64,000 bases of DNA from Mytilus californianus. Taxonomy: Eukaryota; Mollusca; Bivalvia; Mytilida; Mytilidae. The DNA is taken from NCBI RefSeq assembly GCF_021869535.1, contig NW_026262701.1:49665278-49729277 (forward strand). Direction: 5' to 3'. Each line of letters begins with the position of its first letter. Within the stretch, counting starts at the first letter, position 1. The notes under the pieces are model-generated. The model was not told the DNA's origin and ran no database searches. It worked only from the letters and a program-made list of their open reading frames with translations. Positions 13,401-28,400 of the stretch are shown one piece after another. Both the position numbers and the translations under genes were made by a program.

Positions 13401-16400
13401 GTCTGCTCTTTGGTCGGGTTGTTGTCTCTTTGACATATTCCCCATTTCCATTCTCAATTTTATGCATCAGTAGACAAGTGTATATACAATATGTCATACT
13501 CTATATCGTACTGAGGCAAGAAAATTTAATAGGGACTATCTGTCATCTGCAACCAATACCAGAGTCCCTACATGACATAAATCATTTAGATATATAACAT
13601 AGACCATTTATGATGTGGATAGGCATATGAACATGTGACATGTTGAATCTTTTTTCATATATCTCAACCCTCCCATTTCAATCTAAATCAGTGGAATAAT
13701 AAAAGAAACATGCTAAATTCTAAATCAAAATTAGTACAGAAAAAGCACTGTTACTTTGTTGAATTGTTATTTCTTATAATTTCACTATAGATTGTTCTTG
13801 CATGTAAATCCACTCATATACATAAATTAGCAATCTAATTTACAGATTTGCTTACCTCAACAAATATGGACTTCAGTCAAATTAAACATTGGTAGACTTC
13901 CCTTTCATTTATGGGTTTGGTGTAAATCTTGTGCGTAAACTTCTTATGGTTGCTGTTAGTAATTAATCTAACTTCTTGATTTATAGGCTTGCTGTAAATT
14001 ATTGACCTAAATTTCTTTTATATTTGGTTTATGTAAATTTATGTCTTACCTTCTCGTATATGAGCTTGCTGTAAATCATGTGCCTTTTGATCTTTTATGT
14101 TGATTTGTTCCAGTAAATTCTGATTTTCTTCAAGTATTAATTTAGCATTTTCTTTCAATTGTTCCCTGTAACAAAAGTCCTAAACTTAAATATTGCTCTT
14201 TTAAACAATGAAGTCTTTCAATTTAATAACAAACATTTACCCTTTCCTCCATAATGACTCCTATCATCCTATTGTACCACCCTAATGAAGTAGTTTTTCT
14301 TATTTCTTTTTTAAACATGATGATTTATTTGGTAAATTGCCTTCCCCACGTTTATCAAAGTTTTTATTTCATAAAAGAAGCTTATTTCCAAAATTTCATT
14401 GAGATATCCTATGAAAATTAGTTTATAATAAAAAAAAATCTCAATCACGGAAAGGGTTAATTAAGGTGATATCTGAATCATTTTAGCAGCAGTTTTATTA
14501 CTTTAATGCATTAACATAACCTTCTTCATTGGCAGTTTAACAAGAGGCTCTCAAGAGCCTGAATCGCTCACCTGTATTTCAGAGGAGAAGATTTTTAAAT
14601 GTTAGCAAACTTGATGAACAAATTGTGTAAAATTGTCTTTAAAGGGCAATAACTCCTTAAGGGATCAATTGACAATTTTGGTCAGATAAACTTTTTTGTA
14701 GATCTTACTTTGCTGAACATTATTGCTGCTTACAGTTTATATATATCTATAATAATATTCAAAATAATAACAAAAAACTGCAAAATTTTGTTAAAACTAC
14801 CAATTCGGTGGCAGCAACCCAACAATGGGTTGTTCGATTCGTCTGATAATTTCAGGGCCGATAGATCTTGACCAATTAAACAATTTACTCCATGTCACAT
14901 TTGCTCTAAAAGATTTAGTTTTTGAGATATAAGCCAAAAACTGCATTTGACCCTTATGTTCTATTTTTAGCCATGGCAGCCATGTTTGTCGATGGATACA
15001 AACTTTGGATACAATTTATAAACAAGATACCCTAAGGAACATTTAGTTAAAGTTTGAAGGTAATTGGCCCAGTAGTTTCAGAGGAGAAGATTTTTAAATG
15101 TTAGCAAACTTGATGAACAAATTGTGTAAAATTGTCTTTAAAGGGCAATAACTCCTTAAGGGGTCTATTGACAATTATGGTCATATTAACTTTTTTGTAG
15201 ATCTTACTTTGCTGAACATTATTGCTGCTTACAGTTTATATCCATCTATAATAATATTCAAAATAATAACAAAAAACTGCAAAATTTTGTTAAAACTACC
15301 AATTCGGTGGCAGCAACCCAACAATGGGTTGTTCGATTCGTCTGAAAAATTTCAAAGCTGATAGATCATGACCAATTGAACAATTTTACCCCCCTGTCAG
15401 ATTTGCTCTAAAAGCTTTAGTTTTTGAGATATAAGCCAAAAACTGCATTTGACACCTATGTTCTATTTTTAGCCATGGCGGCCATGTTTGTCGATGGATC
15501 AAAATTTCGGATACAATTTACAAACTAGATACCCTAAGGAACATTTAGTTAAAGTTTGAAGGTATTTGGCCGAGCAGTTTCAGAGGAGAAGATTTTTGAA
15601 ATAGTTTACGACGACAGACGACGATGACGACGACAGACGAGGAAACAGACGACGGATGACGACGGACGCCAAGTGATGGCATAAGCTCACATGGGGCCCT
15701 TTGGGCCCCGGTGAGCTAAAAACCATGAGAGCAGTTCAATTTTTTCAATTTCAATTCCAAGTCCACAATTAGTATTTAACTCCACAGACAAGTGTGGACA
15801 CACAACAATATCTTTAATGAATAAATCACTATATTTAGGTAAATTAAGTTTACGTTTAGTTTTTCTTTTCAGAGCTGTTAATAAGGTGTTGTATCCAACT
15901 TACGACAAATGAAAGGGGACAAAAATATATCCATTACCAACTAAGAAAATTTCTTTGTATATATGAATAACAATTTGAATATAGCAAGTAAGTAATCTAT
16001 ACATAGATAAAAAGAGCAAATACTTTAAATTTTGTTTAATCTTTGCAACCGGACTTTTAAATGAATGAGGTCCTACTGTGGATTCATTTATTTTTGAGGG
16101 TACCAGTTTTTGTGATTGAGAAAAAATGGATACTTAATTTCACGGTTTTTCCAAAGTCTGCACACAAGCCTATAGAAAATGCGCAATTTTTGTTGAATAT
16201 TTTTTAACTTGTTCCCACTAAATCCACAAAGTTAGTATCCAACGATAAATGATGATTCCACAGTATCTAAAATAGAGCTCCCTTACTGATGTCTAAACTT
16301 GAAGATCAAATGTTGATCTAAAAATATCTTGTTTTATTGTAATTTTTACGTTTGCTGTCTTATTTATGTTTACTGAACATCTCAATTTTTTTCCTAATAC

Positions 16401-19400
16401 TAACCATTCATGTATATCTACAGGTCCTTTTGTTGCTGTTTCTTCAAGGTCATGTTGTAGCTGCTCATTTTCATCCACTATTGATTCAGCGTTTCTTCTT
16501 AATCTGTCAAAATCTTCCTATAAACATATAATACATTTTTGAATTTGGTTGTAGTACAAAAGGACTGTTTAAAAGATGATATTCATTTTTACAATATTCT
16601 TTAGAATTTACAATGTTTGTCAATTTAAATTCTTGTTTAAGTCTTTCATTTTTTTTTATTCTAGCTTATGATAATTACTCATTATCGGAATTTCTAAAAC
16701 ACAAATAAAAAGACTTCATAGATTCTGCTATTGATTTCCATTAAATTTACACCCCTACAGCCATTCCCCACATACTGGCACCATGAAATTTATACTAACC
16801 TGATATTTGAGTATTATTTTATCTTTTTCAGCCATTCTGTCATCATAGGCCATAAATAAGGGAGATAAATATTTTGTATCAATCTGAAAACAAAACAAAG
16901 ATTTCAAGTAAATTAGTTATAAAAATAAATTTTGTCTAAATATGTATTTAGCTTTTTCTCCATACAAAGTAACAGTGATTTTCTAATAAAAAATATGACT
17001 TTTGATGAACATAAATTTCTTTTTCAATTCATGATTGCATAATTAAAAGTCTAATTTCTGAAGGTTCAAATCTTCAGTTATCTTATTCTGTTATGTAGAA
17101 CTTATACTTCTGAAAAGTTTTCTACCTGTGGACTAGCATATTAAAAACATAGCTTGACGTGTCAGTCTAGAAAAAAGGAGGGATCATATTCATATATCAT
17201 TAACATGGTCTAGTCCTGATATGCATGCAATATTTGACACTGGTCGTTAAACACCAATTCATCATCATCATCAAGTGACCATTTTGATTTGACTGATAGA
17301 TGAATGAATACCAACAACCAACAGAAAATATTTCATTTTTATGACAATATCACGTCAATGTTTTATGAATGACATGCTTGACCTTGTATAAGAACTGCGG
17401 AGTCAGACTTCCGCTATGATGATATATCTAATCTAACTGAAAACTTTCTAAATATGAGATATAGTCTTTGATCTGTTATATGATTTCATGGTAATGTGGT
17501 AATGTCATTTGAGTATATGCTACTTAGTTCAACATCTTCATTATTTCATTCTATGATTAGAACCCTTGACCTAAAACAAGGTGCGTTACTACTATATTAT
17601 AACAACAGTTTTAATCACTTAGAATACATGAGAAAATGCTTGTAACATTTATTGTAAAAGTAATGCATGTACAATGGATGTGAATTGTTCCGGTTAAGAG
17701 TTATTTTTACCATTACATTGTTACAGTAGTAAAATGTATTTATTATTACCACCTACCAGCCAAGATGGTATTGGTCCATCCCTAGGTAATCCCAGCAGAC
17801 CAGCCGTTGTCTGAAATTGATTAAACTTTATGTGTGTGAAATTAACATTACACTTGTATATATTTCTTTTCCCTTTTTTAATTTTTACTTCAAAGATTAC
17901 TTAAACATAATAATTAAAAATAAAGTTAGAGAACAGAAACAAAAAATTCAGCAATTTTTCCATTTGTAAAGGGCATAACTCTAGAACTGTTAAAGTGACG
18001 CCACCAAAATTCACACTTGATCTGTGTTTGTGGTAATAAGCATTGTGTATAAGTTTCATAACATTTGGTTGAGGCAAACTAAAGTTAGAGAACAGAAACC
18101 AACTTTGGGACGTACGGACGGACAAGGGTAAAACTTAATGCCCCCACCACTACGGCGGGGGCATAAAAAATACTAAAAGATGGCATATTTTGGTATTAAT
18201 ATTGATTCACTCATAGGGTCTTTGCATCGGAAATAAACACATTTATTCTAAAACCAGTTGTTGGCATGGTACAGGTTATGTTCTTGATATTCATATGATG
18301 AAGACATAATCTTTCAATCAGTTTAATTGAAGTCTGGAGCTGGCATGTCAGTAACTGCTAGTAGTCCTTTGTTAATTTATGTATCATTGTCATTTTGCTT
18401 TGTTTCTTTTGTTACCTATTCTGACATCAGACTCAGACTTCTTTCAAACTGAGTTTTACTGTGTGTTTGTTTATTCTACATTGGTATAGGGGGAGGGTTG
18501 AGATCTCACAAAACATGTTTAACCCCGCCACATTTTTGCGCATGTCCTAAGTCAGGAGCCTCTGGCCTTTGTAAGTCTTGTATGTTTTTTAATTTTAGTT
18601 CATTTATATGTTTTGGAGTTTAGTGTGACATCCATTTTCATTGAACTAGTACACATTTTTGTTTAGGGGCCAGCTGAAGCCTGCCTCTGGATGTGGGATT
18701 TTCTTGCTGTGTTGAAAACCAATTGGTGGCCTTCGGCTGTTTTCTGCTCTTTGGTTGGGTTATTGTCTCTTTGACACATTCCCCATTTCCATTCTCAATT
18801 ATATTAATAATTTCACTCTAACATCTGTCCATGAATTCACAATTTCTCCTATTTTTAGAGCACATGCAGACACTTTAATAGGTGTAACATTTAATTACCT
18901 TTTCTTCAGCAGAAAGTGGTCTAAATTTAGCCTGATAAGCACTGAGTTCTACTGTCAGTCTGTGTATGCTGTTCTTCAAGGTTTCATTTTCTGCCTTCAT
19001 TTCTTGTAACTGTTTCTTTAACATTAAATTCATTGCTGTGTCATGATCTGTAAAGTTTGAAAAAAATTTCTTTAACATCCAGAATGAATTGTGAATTATG
19101 ATAATTGTGAATTCGGATTTAAATTTTAAAAAATTATTTTTGCAAAATATTGCACAAGGATTAGTGTAGATAATAAGATTTTGCATTTCAAATTCAAATG
19201 GCAGTGATTGTAAACTGCATTCCCAGAAATCATACATTTTTGTCCAAAGATCAACAATCACAACTACAAATATAAACTGTTGACACAGAGATATTTCTCC
19301 CTAGTATGTAATGAACCATCACCGAAGGTGAAGGCCCAAATAATCTACATGGAAATGATAAATGCCAATGCTAATAAAACTGCATACCAAATGCTATCTA

Positions 19401-22400
19401 CCTTTCATAAGTTGTTCCCTTTGAACTGACCTAAACACAAACTTTAACATGTAAGAGTTTTAAAGTCAATGAACCATGACTGAGGGGGCGGGCCCGTATA
19501 AAAATTGCCAAGGAAATGAGACATGCATATGCTAATCTAACTGTATACCACATATCATTTCATTGACCAACCAATAGTGGTTCCCCTTAAACTGACCTTA
19601 TCACAACAAGTACATTGTTGAGCGCTGCTGCCGGAAGCAGCACCCCTTATTCTCACCTTCAAAATTGTGTCCAGGTAAGACAATAAGCAAAAAATTCTGA
19701 TTTTATATAGATATAAGAAGATGTGGTATAAGTGCCAATGAGACAACTCTCCATCCAAGTCACAATTTGTAAAAGTAAACCGTTATAGGTTAAAGTACGG
19801 TCTTCAACACGGAGCCTTATAGCATACATACTGACATGTTCCAAATCTGAGTCAAAGGATACAAATCCTTTCCCCCAAAAAAATCTTATGAGTAAAAATA
19901 TTCATAAGTCATGAGCATTTTAAAATAGCTTAAGATCAAATTTAGTCCTAAGATTATATGTCTAAGTTTAAATATACACATTGTCATGTTCAAGAACCAC
20001 ACATTGTCATGTTCAAAAACCAATGCTACATGTTTCATGGACTTTTAACTCAATCTGCTCACAATCTTAGGAAGGAATTATCTCTCTTCACACTATGATA
20101 CAATATAATGACCCTGAGTATGTAAACTTACCACCATGTTCCAGAGCTGATGTCACATGTTTCAGTGATATAACTTCTGACTCTAGTTGTTCAGCCCTTC
20201 ACACTATGATACAATATAATGACCCTGGGTATGTAAACTTACCACCATGTTCCAGAGCTGATGTCACATGTTTCAGTGATATAACTTCTGACTCTAGTTG
20301 TTCAGCTTTTGATCTCAGGATATAATTTTCTCCCTCCAGACTTTGCTGTAAAGAATCATGACTCCTAGCTGTTGTAGCACCACTTCGCGCTGTGTTAGCA
20401 CCACTTCGAGCTGTGTTAGCACCAGATCTATGACTTCTGTCAGGAGATTCTACAATAAAAATGTTGAATTATTACCATAAAAAAGTATTTCTTATCAACA
20501 TAAGTGACAAATCTGCTTGTTTCCTTTTAAGACGTTTAATGGCTCTTTCCGTAAATTAGAGCAATTTCATGGCAGTTAAGAACAGAATTTTATTGGTGAA
20601 GGAAACTTGAATACCCTGGGTAAACTTCAGATCTTTGGCAGAAACTGAAATTTACTTACTAACAGATACGGTGGTACCATCACCTTTATAGCAAATGACA
20701 AGGTCACAAGAGTCAGGTTAAAACAAAGGGTTTTTAATAGGTTTGGATGTTGGATGTGTACGGATTGATAATTTAGTCTTAGATGCATGATTTTTTTTAT
20801 TAGTTGTTAGTGGCTTTGAACTAGCTGTCAGTAACTGCGAGTACTCTCAGATCTGTACTTAGTGTCTTTTTGTTGTTTGGATGTACAAGTACCCGGCCAC
20901 GTCCACTTGTATTTGTATATTTGTATTTTTATCCATCTGATGAGTTAAGCCTCTTTCAACTGATTTTTATAGTTCGTTCTTATGTTGTACTGTTACACCA
21001 CTGTTCCAGGTTAGGGGGAGGGTTGGGATCCCGCTAACATGTTTAACCCCGCCACATTCTGTATGTATGTGCCTGTCCCAAGTCAGGAGCCTGTAATTCA
21101 GTGGTTGTCGTTTGTTTATATGTTAAATATTTGTTTTTCGTTCATTTTTTGTACATAAATTAGGCCGTTAGTTTTTTCGTTTGAATTGTTTTACATTGTC
21201 ATTTCGGGGCCTTTTATAGCTGACTGTGCTGTATGGGCTTTGCTCATTGTTGAAGGCCTATAGTTGTTAATTTCTGTGTCATTTGGTCTCTTGTGGAGAG
21301 TTGTCTCATTGGCAATCATACCACATCTTCTTTTTTATATTCAACAATTCTTATAATGTTAAGATATTTCTGCGATAGAATTTTTTTTTTCAACATCTGC
21401 AAAACAATAGCAAATTTTCTAATTAATAACAAAATAGACGGGATTTAATTCACAAGACTCAGGTTAAATTAACATTATAGACCAAATAAAAAAGGCAATA
21501 AGATACATGAATTGCCAAGGGTAACAAAACACAAATTGTAAATTGGTCAATATTGCATACAATTCCATAATATTGTTTGCTGAAAGTAGTATAATATGTC
21601 AAAGTTATAAAAGAGAGATCAAGTAGAAAGATATGACTGTTTTTCATTAGAACATTTATATTATACTGTAAATTCAGAAATTATTGTGTGCATTTATTAT
21701 TGCAATTTTTTCGAGAAAGGACAAAAATGTGAGTTCAATTATTACAATTTCAGAAAAATCTGAATACAGATATATGTATCAGTTATCAGAATGTGAGTTT
21801 TATTATTGCGATACTCACCTAGTCGCATTTTTCATATTAATAAAAACCTTGCAATAATTTCTGAATTTACAGTAGCTAGACATATAATTACAGAAAATTA
21901 TGCACATACAGGTATATCAATTTTGTTTTGTTTCTGTTTATTGGCATTCAAAATTCTAGTAAAAGCACAATTAACAAAATATAGTGCAATATTATATCAA
22001 ATGGTATGCTCTATAAATACCTTTATATTTCCTTAGAAAAAATTAATACAAACAAAATTTTTGTTTTCTGTTTTTAGTATGATCACATCTCTATAATTTT
22101 TGCTGGTTGCTGGATCAAATGATCAAAAAGAGAATTCATTGTAGTATGCATTTAGTCATTATGCTTTTGTGATTTTGCAATTTCAATTTTTGTGTGAACA
22201 AATCAGTTATATTTAATCAGACCATTCCCATTTTCGTGTGAACAAGTCACATTTAAATATATTCAAACATTGTACTTTTGTGGTCAGACAATTTCAATTT
22301 TTGTGTGAACAAGTCACATCTAGATTTAAATATTATGCTTTTGTGATCAAACAATTTCAATTTGTGTGTGAAAATGTAAGATCTATATCTAAATATTGTG

Positions 22401-25400
22401 CTTTTGTGATCCGACCATTCCCATTTTTGTGAGAACAAGTCACATTTTAATATATTCAAACATTGTGCTTTGGTGGTCAGACAATTTCCACTTTTGTGAT
22501 CATGTCACATTCATATTTAAATAGTGCTTTTGTGATATGACCGGATTCCATCACAAACAATATCTACCTGCTCTGATGGATGACTGTTTGACCTCCACTG
22601 CTTTTTCTATTGGCTTTTCCTGATGGACAGGAGATTCATCTAAAGAAGTTCACATAAAATACATGCAAAATGAAACAGAAGGGTATACATAGTGCATACA
22701 AGGAAAAAATGATGTAGACAACGTTCTATATTATTTTAAATCAAGGTTAATGCAATGCTTTTCAAGACAAGAAAATGCTGACAATGAGCACCAAAATTAT
22801 CTAATTCAACATTTAAATTTTTGACAGTAAACGTCTATTTTAAAATGTACAGGAATTGCATTGATCAATCTCTAATGGAAGTGTCCTCTAAAATATTTGC
22901 AATAATTAATCCATTTATGAATTTACAGTCCTTGGAAAAGATGATTTTGATTTTTCAATAGACTAGACATTATTTACCAAAAAAAGTTTTTCAATTATTT
23001 TAACAATCTTTCGCTGTCATTAATTTTAAATTATTCTCAAATAACATTTCCTTGTTTACACTAAAACAATATGATAAGACCTAAACTAAACTGATAATGT
23101 AAATTAAGTAGTGGTGTGTAAAAATAGATTCAAATTATGCTTTAATAAGAATAACAAGAAATCAGAATACCAAGTACCAAAATTATATTTCTAAAGAATT
23201 ACTTCATCATGGAGAAAAATGTGTTAAACTAATCAGTATAAAAAAAGAAATTAAATGCAAAGTCCTTTTTAATATCTTATTCTAAGTAAATAGCATCAGA
23301 TAAAAACAATGCATAGTTTTGTATAAGAAGTTGGATGGATTGTTGTAATAAATTAAACTAAGCCTGTAAAACTGAAGAAGTAATGTAGCTGAACAGCAGA
23401 TTAAGGTGTATGGGATTTTGGGATTTAAAAGTTACTCCATTTTTCTCCTACCCACCATCCATGCAAATTATATGACATATTTAATATAAGCTCTTGTATA
23501 AGTCACTTGAATCTGTGTACCTGATAAATTATTCATTGCTTTCTACAATAATCCTACATAAAATGGGCAACTATAGTATTGAAATTATAGAACCAGGAAA
23601 TTTCCCCCAAATAAACATGCGTAACATGTATAAAACTAAAATAAAAATCGACTAACAGAACTTGTTAATGCATGCTGATATATACATGTCTCATATATAA
23701 AATTTTAAATGATTTAAAAATATCTGAGAAAAAATATGAATTAATTACCTCTTTTTGATCTTTGACTAGGAGTTTTATGGGGTGATGTAGTTTGTCGTTC
23801 CACAGTTACTTTGGGTATCTGAAAAAAAGCAAGAGTAATTTCCCTTTGATGCAATGGAGGTCTTCTTTGTACTTTGTATGTAAACAAAAACATCCTTTTA
23901 TTTACTTCTTTTTTTTCACATATTTAAAAAAAAGTTATGTATATTCAGTCTTCGTACTCAACCACAAGCCCACCAACCCAGGCTTGTAAAATGCTGTTGG
24001 GGCCTGTAAAAATCATCTCTACAGGCCAATAGAACCCAACTAAAATTCGCATAAAATTCAGCATCAGGCCTGTAGATTCAAATGTTTATCGTGAAAACTG
24101 TATATTACTATGATCAAACAAATTACACTTTAAAACTAAAAACTGTTTATACATTATTATCATACAAAAACCTGTTTGATCTATAATTTAAAAAATAAAA
24201 TCTACACCAAAGTAAAAGGGGAAAGAGGTTGTATAGTTCAAATTAAAATTGAAATTGATTTGGAAAATACCAAAAAACATCAATTGATATCAATTGCAAA
24301 ATTTGTTGTTTTTCCTCTGAAAATCAAATTTGTATACAGGTACTTATATATTAATACAAGAAATTTTAAACAAAATGTTTTCAATACTATGGATACATTA
24401 ATATTTGTGAAATACCAATTTTCAGGAATTTCATGGACATAGGAATACCACAAATTAATATGCTCAACAAAGTACAAAATAATCTATAGCTTTGTGTGCA
24501 GACTTTAGCAAAACAACCAATTTAAATACCCAAGAAAATACAGTTTTTTCTCCAACCATGAGTATTGGTACCCACAAAATAAATAAATCAATAGTATTCC
24601 TTTCTAATTCATTTTAACAGATCTGTGAAAAGAACTAAAATGTTGCCATACATATATATACAAGTATATATGAAAAAAACCCACCTTATTCTTACAAAGC
24701 AAATGCATCAATTATTATACCTTCACAAAAAGAAGTACATAAAGATGAGAGCTGATGTAGGGTATAATATAATACAAACTAAACTTTAAATAGACAACAA
24801 GTCAAGAATTAAAAAAATAATTAAATATTTGACATATTACAGGTTTCTGAATAAATGTAGTCAAAGAACTTGAAATTGGTTATATGAATTGAATTTATAT
24901 TCAATTAAAGATTTCTTGCTGTTGTGCAATACACTGTGCTGTTGCGCAATACTGAGTAAATCTGTTGTTTGACTATAAACAAATAAAGTTCAATTTATTC
25001 TCAATGTCATGTTAGAAATTTATGAAAATCAAAAGGGAGCTTACATCAATAGATATAAACAATTCACCAAAGTTTCATGAGAATTACTGACAGCATTTTT
25101 GAGTTATTGTCCGAAAACTGGAAAATCCCCCCTTTTTTAATGAATAAAACCCCATAACTCAGAAATGTAAAATGTAAAATTCATAAAATTCTAAAGGGAG
25201 CTTACTTAAATAGATATAAACAATTCACCATAGTTTCATAAGAACTGCTGAAAGCATTTTTGAGTTTTTGTCTGAAAACTGGAAAATCCCCCTTTTTTAT
25301 TAACTCGTAAACGTGAAATCATAAATTTATAAAAACAAAAGGGAGCTCACGTCAATAGATATAAACAATTCACCAAAGTTTTATGCAAATTGGTAAAAGC

Positions 25401-28400
25401 GTTTTTGAGTTAATGTCCGACATGTTGACGACGGACGGACAGACGGAAGGACAGAGGTATACCATAATACATCCCGTAAACGGGCGTATAAAAACCAGAA
25501 AAATGATTATGTTTGTAAACCAAATAGGGTTTAATTACTCAAGACTTTTATTTGCATACTTAGTATTTCAAAATTCATTAAATCCTTCCATTTTCATTTT
25601 TCAATTGTGAATCAAAATAGACAAAATTGAAGTTTAAAACTGTTGAAACAAAATAGGGTTTAGTACCCTGACAATCTTTATGAATTTCATGGAGACATTC
25701 AAATTCTAAATTATATGTTTCATAGCATTGTGTTAAAATCTAAAATGATTATGTCAAACAGTACTTTCATTATCACCTGGAAACAAACAAAATCCAAACT
25801 TTAAGGTAACTAAGGGACATAAATGTCTAAATCATCAAATTATAAGTCATGTTTACAAGATTTGGTCAGGTGTACAATTTTAAGAGAAAAATGTATATTT
25901 ACATGCTTTGGCCTCGAGCATCACTGAAGAGACATTAATTGTCAAAATGCACATCTGGTGCAGAAAATCGGTACCTTTAATATTATTATACTTATACCTC
26001 AACGTAAAGTGTGATAACAGATAATCCAATACACCTTTAATTGTGTATCATATTCTTCATGCAAAAAATAGTGAACAAAATTCAAAGTAATGGTTCACAT
26101 GTGTACATTTTCAATGAGAGTATGGATATGTTATTAATATATTTGTAATTCTATATAGTGAAACAGGGTACACAATTCATAACTGATCAAAAGTGCAAGC
26201 AGGTTCAACAAAACTAAGACCTACCCCAACTGAATTTTCCTATAAAACAGTGTTTTCATTTCACTTAAAGCCATGAATATGTAGTGTATAAGTGCAATGA
26301 TACATGAATAATATTATAGAATTATATCTAATAATTAAATCAAAAGTTAATTATTTCCTTTGGATAATTCAACTAGTTCTGTAAAGTGGGATATCTTCAT
26401 AAGGGGTTTATTTTCCATAATTTTGTGATTAAGATAAAACTGCAAAATACCCATTCTCTTAAAGGAGTAAGTTAAAAAAGGCCATATTTGGCCCCTATTA
26501 TCAAGTCAATTGTTTCGAGATAAAAAATGATTGAAGTTGATGAAAAGACAACGCAAGAAAGTTAAATAGAACTATTTTTGTACAGCTCTTTTTAAAAAGT
26601 GTTAAAATTTACTACATTTTGTACCAAAATTGGCCAAAAGTAGAGATTTTTGTGAAATTTGACAAAATCAGCTGGAATTCAATCAATTTAAGGCCTAGGA
26701 AACATAGAACACAGGCTTCAACAAACTAAATATTTAAGTCAGATATTTTAAATCTTATAACAATCATTATGTTAAAGATCCTTTTTGTTGATGCATGCGC
26801 TCTATTTATCCAGTCTAAAAATGGATGGAAATTGACCGGTTTTCGTTGAATTTTCATGAAAAATCTAAATTTGTGCTATTTTTGACATCATGAAAAGAAT
26901 ACTAATATGTAAATTTAAAAAAAATAGACATATTGCCTATCTAGTCATTGTTTTAGTATGATTCATTGTGATATTGGTCAATAAATCCTAATTTGAAACT
27001 TCAACTAGAAGTAGGGGCCATTTGAGAAACGTATCAAACCTACACCTTTGATTTTTTAGAAAATCAGAATCAAGAACAATAATATGTGTCCTTTCAGCAT
27101 AATCTTGGGCAAAACCATGCAGACTGTTTTGAAAAAGGCTTTGAGATGCAGCAAAATTTGATCACTGTATTATTTTTCAATTCTTTCATCAATTCATTCA
27201 GACCACAAGGCATGGCAATCAACATTTTAACAGTTGTCAAGCAAAAGATTCTTTAAATTTACAAGACGGTATAGATACTGGGAAATTTAATTCATAAAAA
27301 GTATTAATTCGATCCTTCATTTCTCCCTGAAGTATCCCTGTTGGGTCTTCACTTCTCCCTTTTGGCTGCCAGGGAGAAGTCACTTCTCCCTAAAATTCTG
27401 AAGTGTGGTGACCCCTGCAAGCCCCACTGGCACTACATGTATCACATTTCAATATGTTGTGAACTGCAAAATATGGGTCCAAACCCTAATTTGACATAGA
27501 GGGAAATGGAGCCTTGTAAATAAGTGCTAACCTTCATGCTCGTTATTGTTAAAACAAAATTGTTAATCTCATTTATGGGTCAGGGTGAACTAATGTGTGT
27601 ACATTCCTTCATCACTACATACTATGCATCAACTGATAAAAAATTATTTTAATATGTAGTCGAACCTTAACACAAAACTTAACCAAAGCCCTTCATTCAT
27701 GTTTAAAATAACTAAATATACCAAGTAAACTAGAGGCTCTAAAGAGCCTGTGTCGCTCACCTTGGTCTATGTGCATATTAAACAAAGGACACAGATGGAT
27801 TCATGACAAAATTGTGTTTTGGTGATGGTGATGTGTTTGTAGATCTTACTTTACTGAACATTCTTGCTGCTTACAATTATCTCTATCTATAATGAACTTG
27901 GCCCAGTAGTTACAGTGGAAAATATTTTGTAAAAATTTACAAAAATTTACAAAATTTATGAAAATTGTAAAAAATTGACTATAAAGGGCAATAACTCCTT
28001 AAGGGGTCAATTGATAATTTTGGTCGTGGTGACTTATTTGTAGATCTTACTTTGCTGTACATTATTGCTGTTTACAGTTTATCTCTATCTATAATAATAT
28101 TCAAGATAATAACCAAAAGCTGCAAAATTTTCTTAAAATTACCAATTCAGGGGCAGCAACCCAACAACGTGTTGCCTGATTGGTCTGAAAATTTCAGGGA
28201 AGTTAGATCTTGACCTAATGAACAATTTTATCCTTGTCAGATTTGCTCTTAAGGCTTTGGTTTCAGAGATATGAGCCAAAAACTGCCTTTTTCTCTATGT
28301 ACTATTTTTTAGCCATGTCCGCCATCTTGTTTCTTGGGAGGGGTCATCGGACACATTTTTTAAACTAGATACCCTAATGATGATTGTGGACAAGTTTGGT

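Noticed and set aside
20086..20190. A true extra exon from the downstream copy of the exon 8 end
   Set aside because: Available AG acceptors give an immediate stop in the required phase, so it is better read as a non-functional duplicate.
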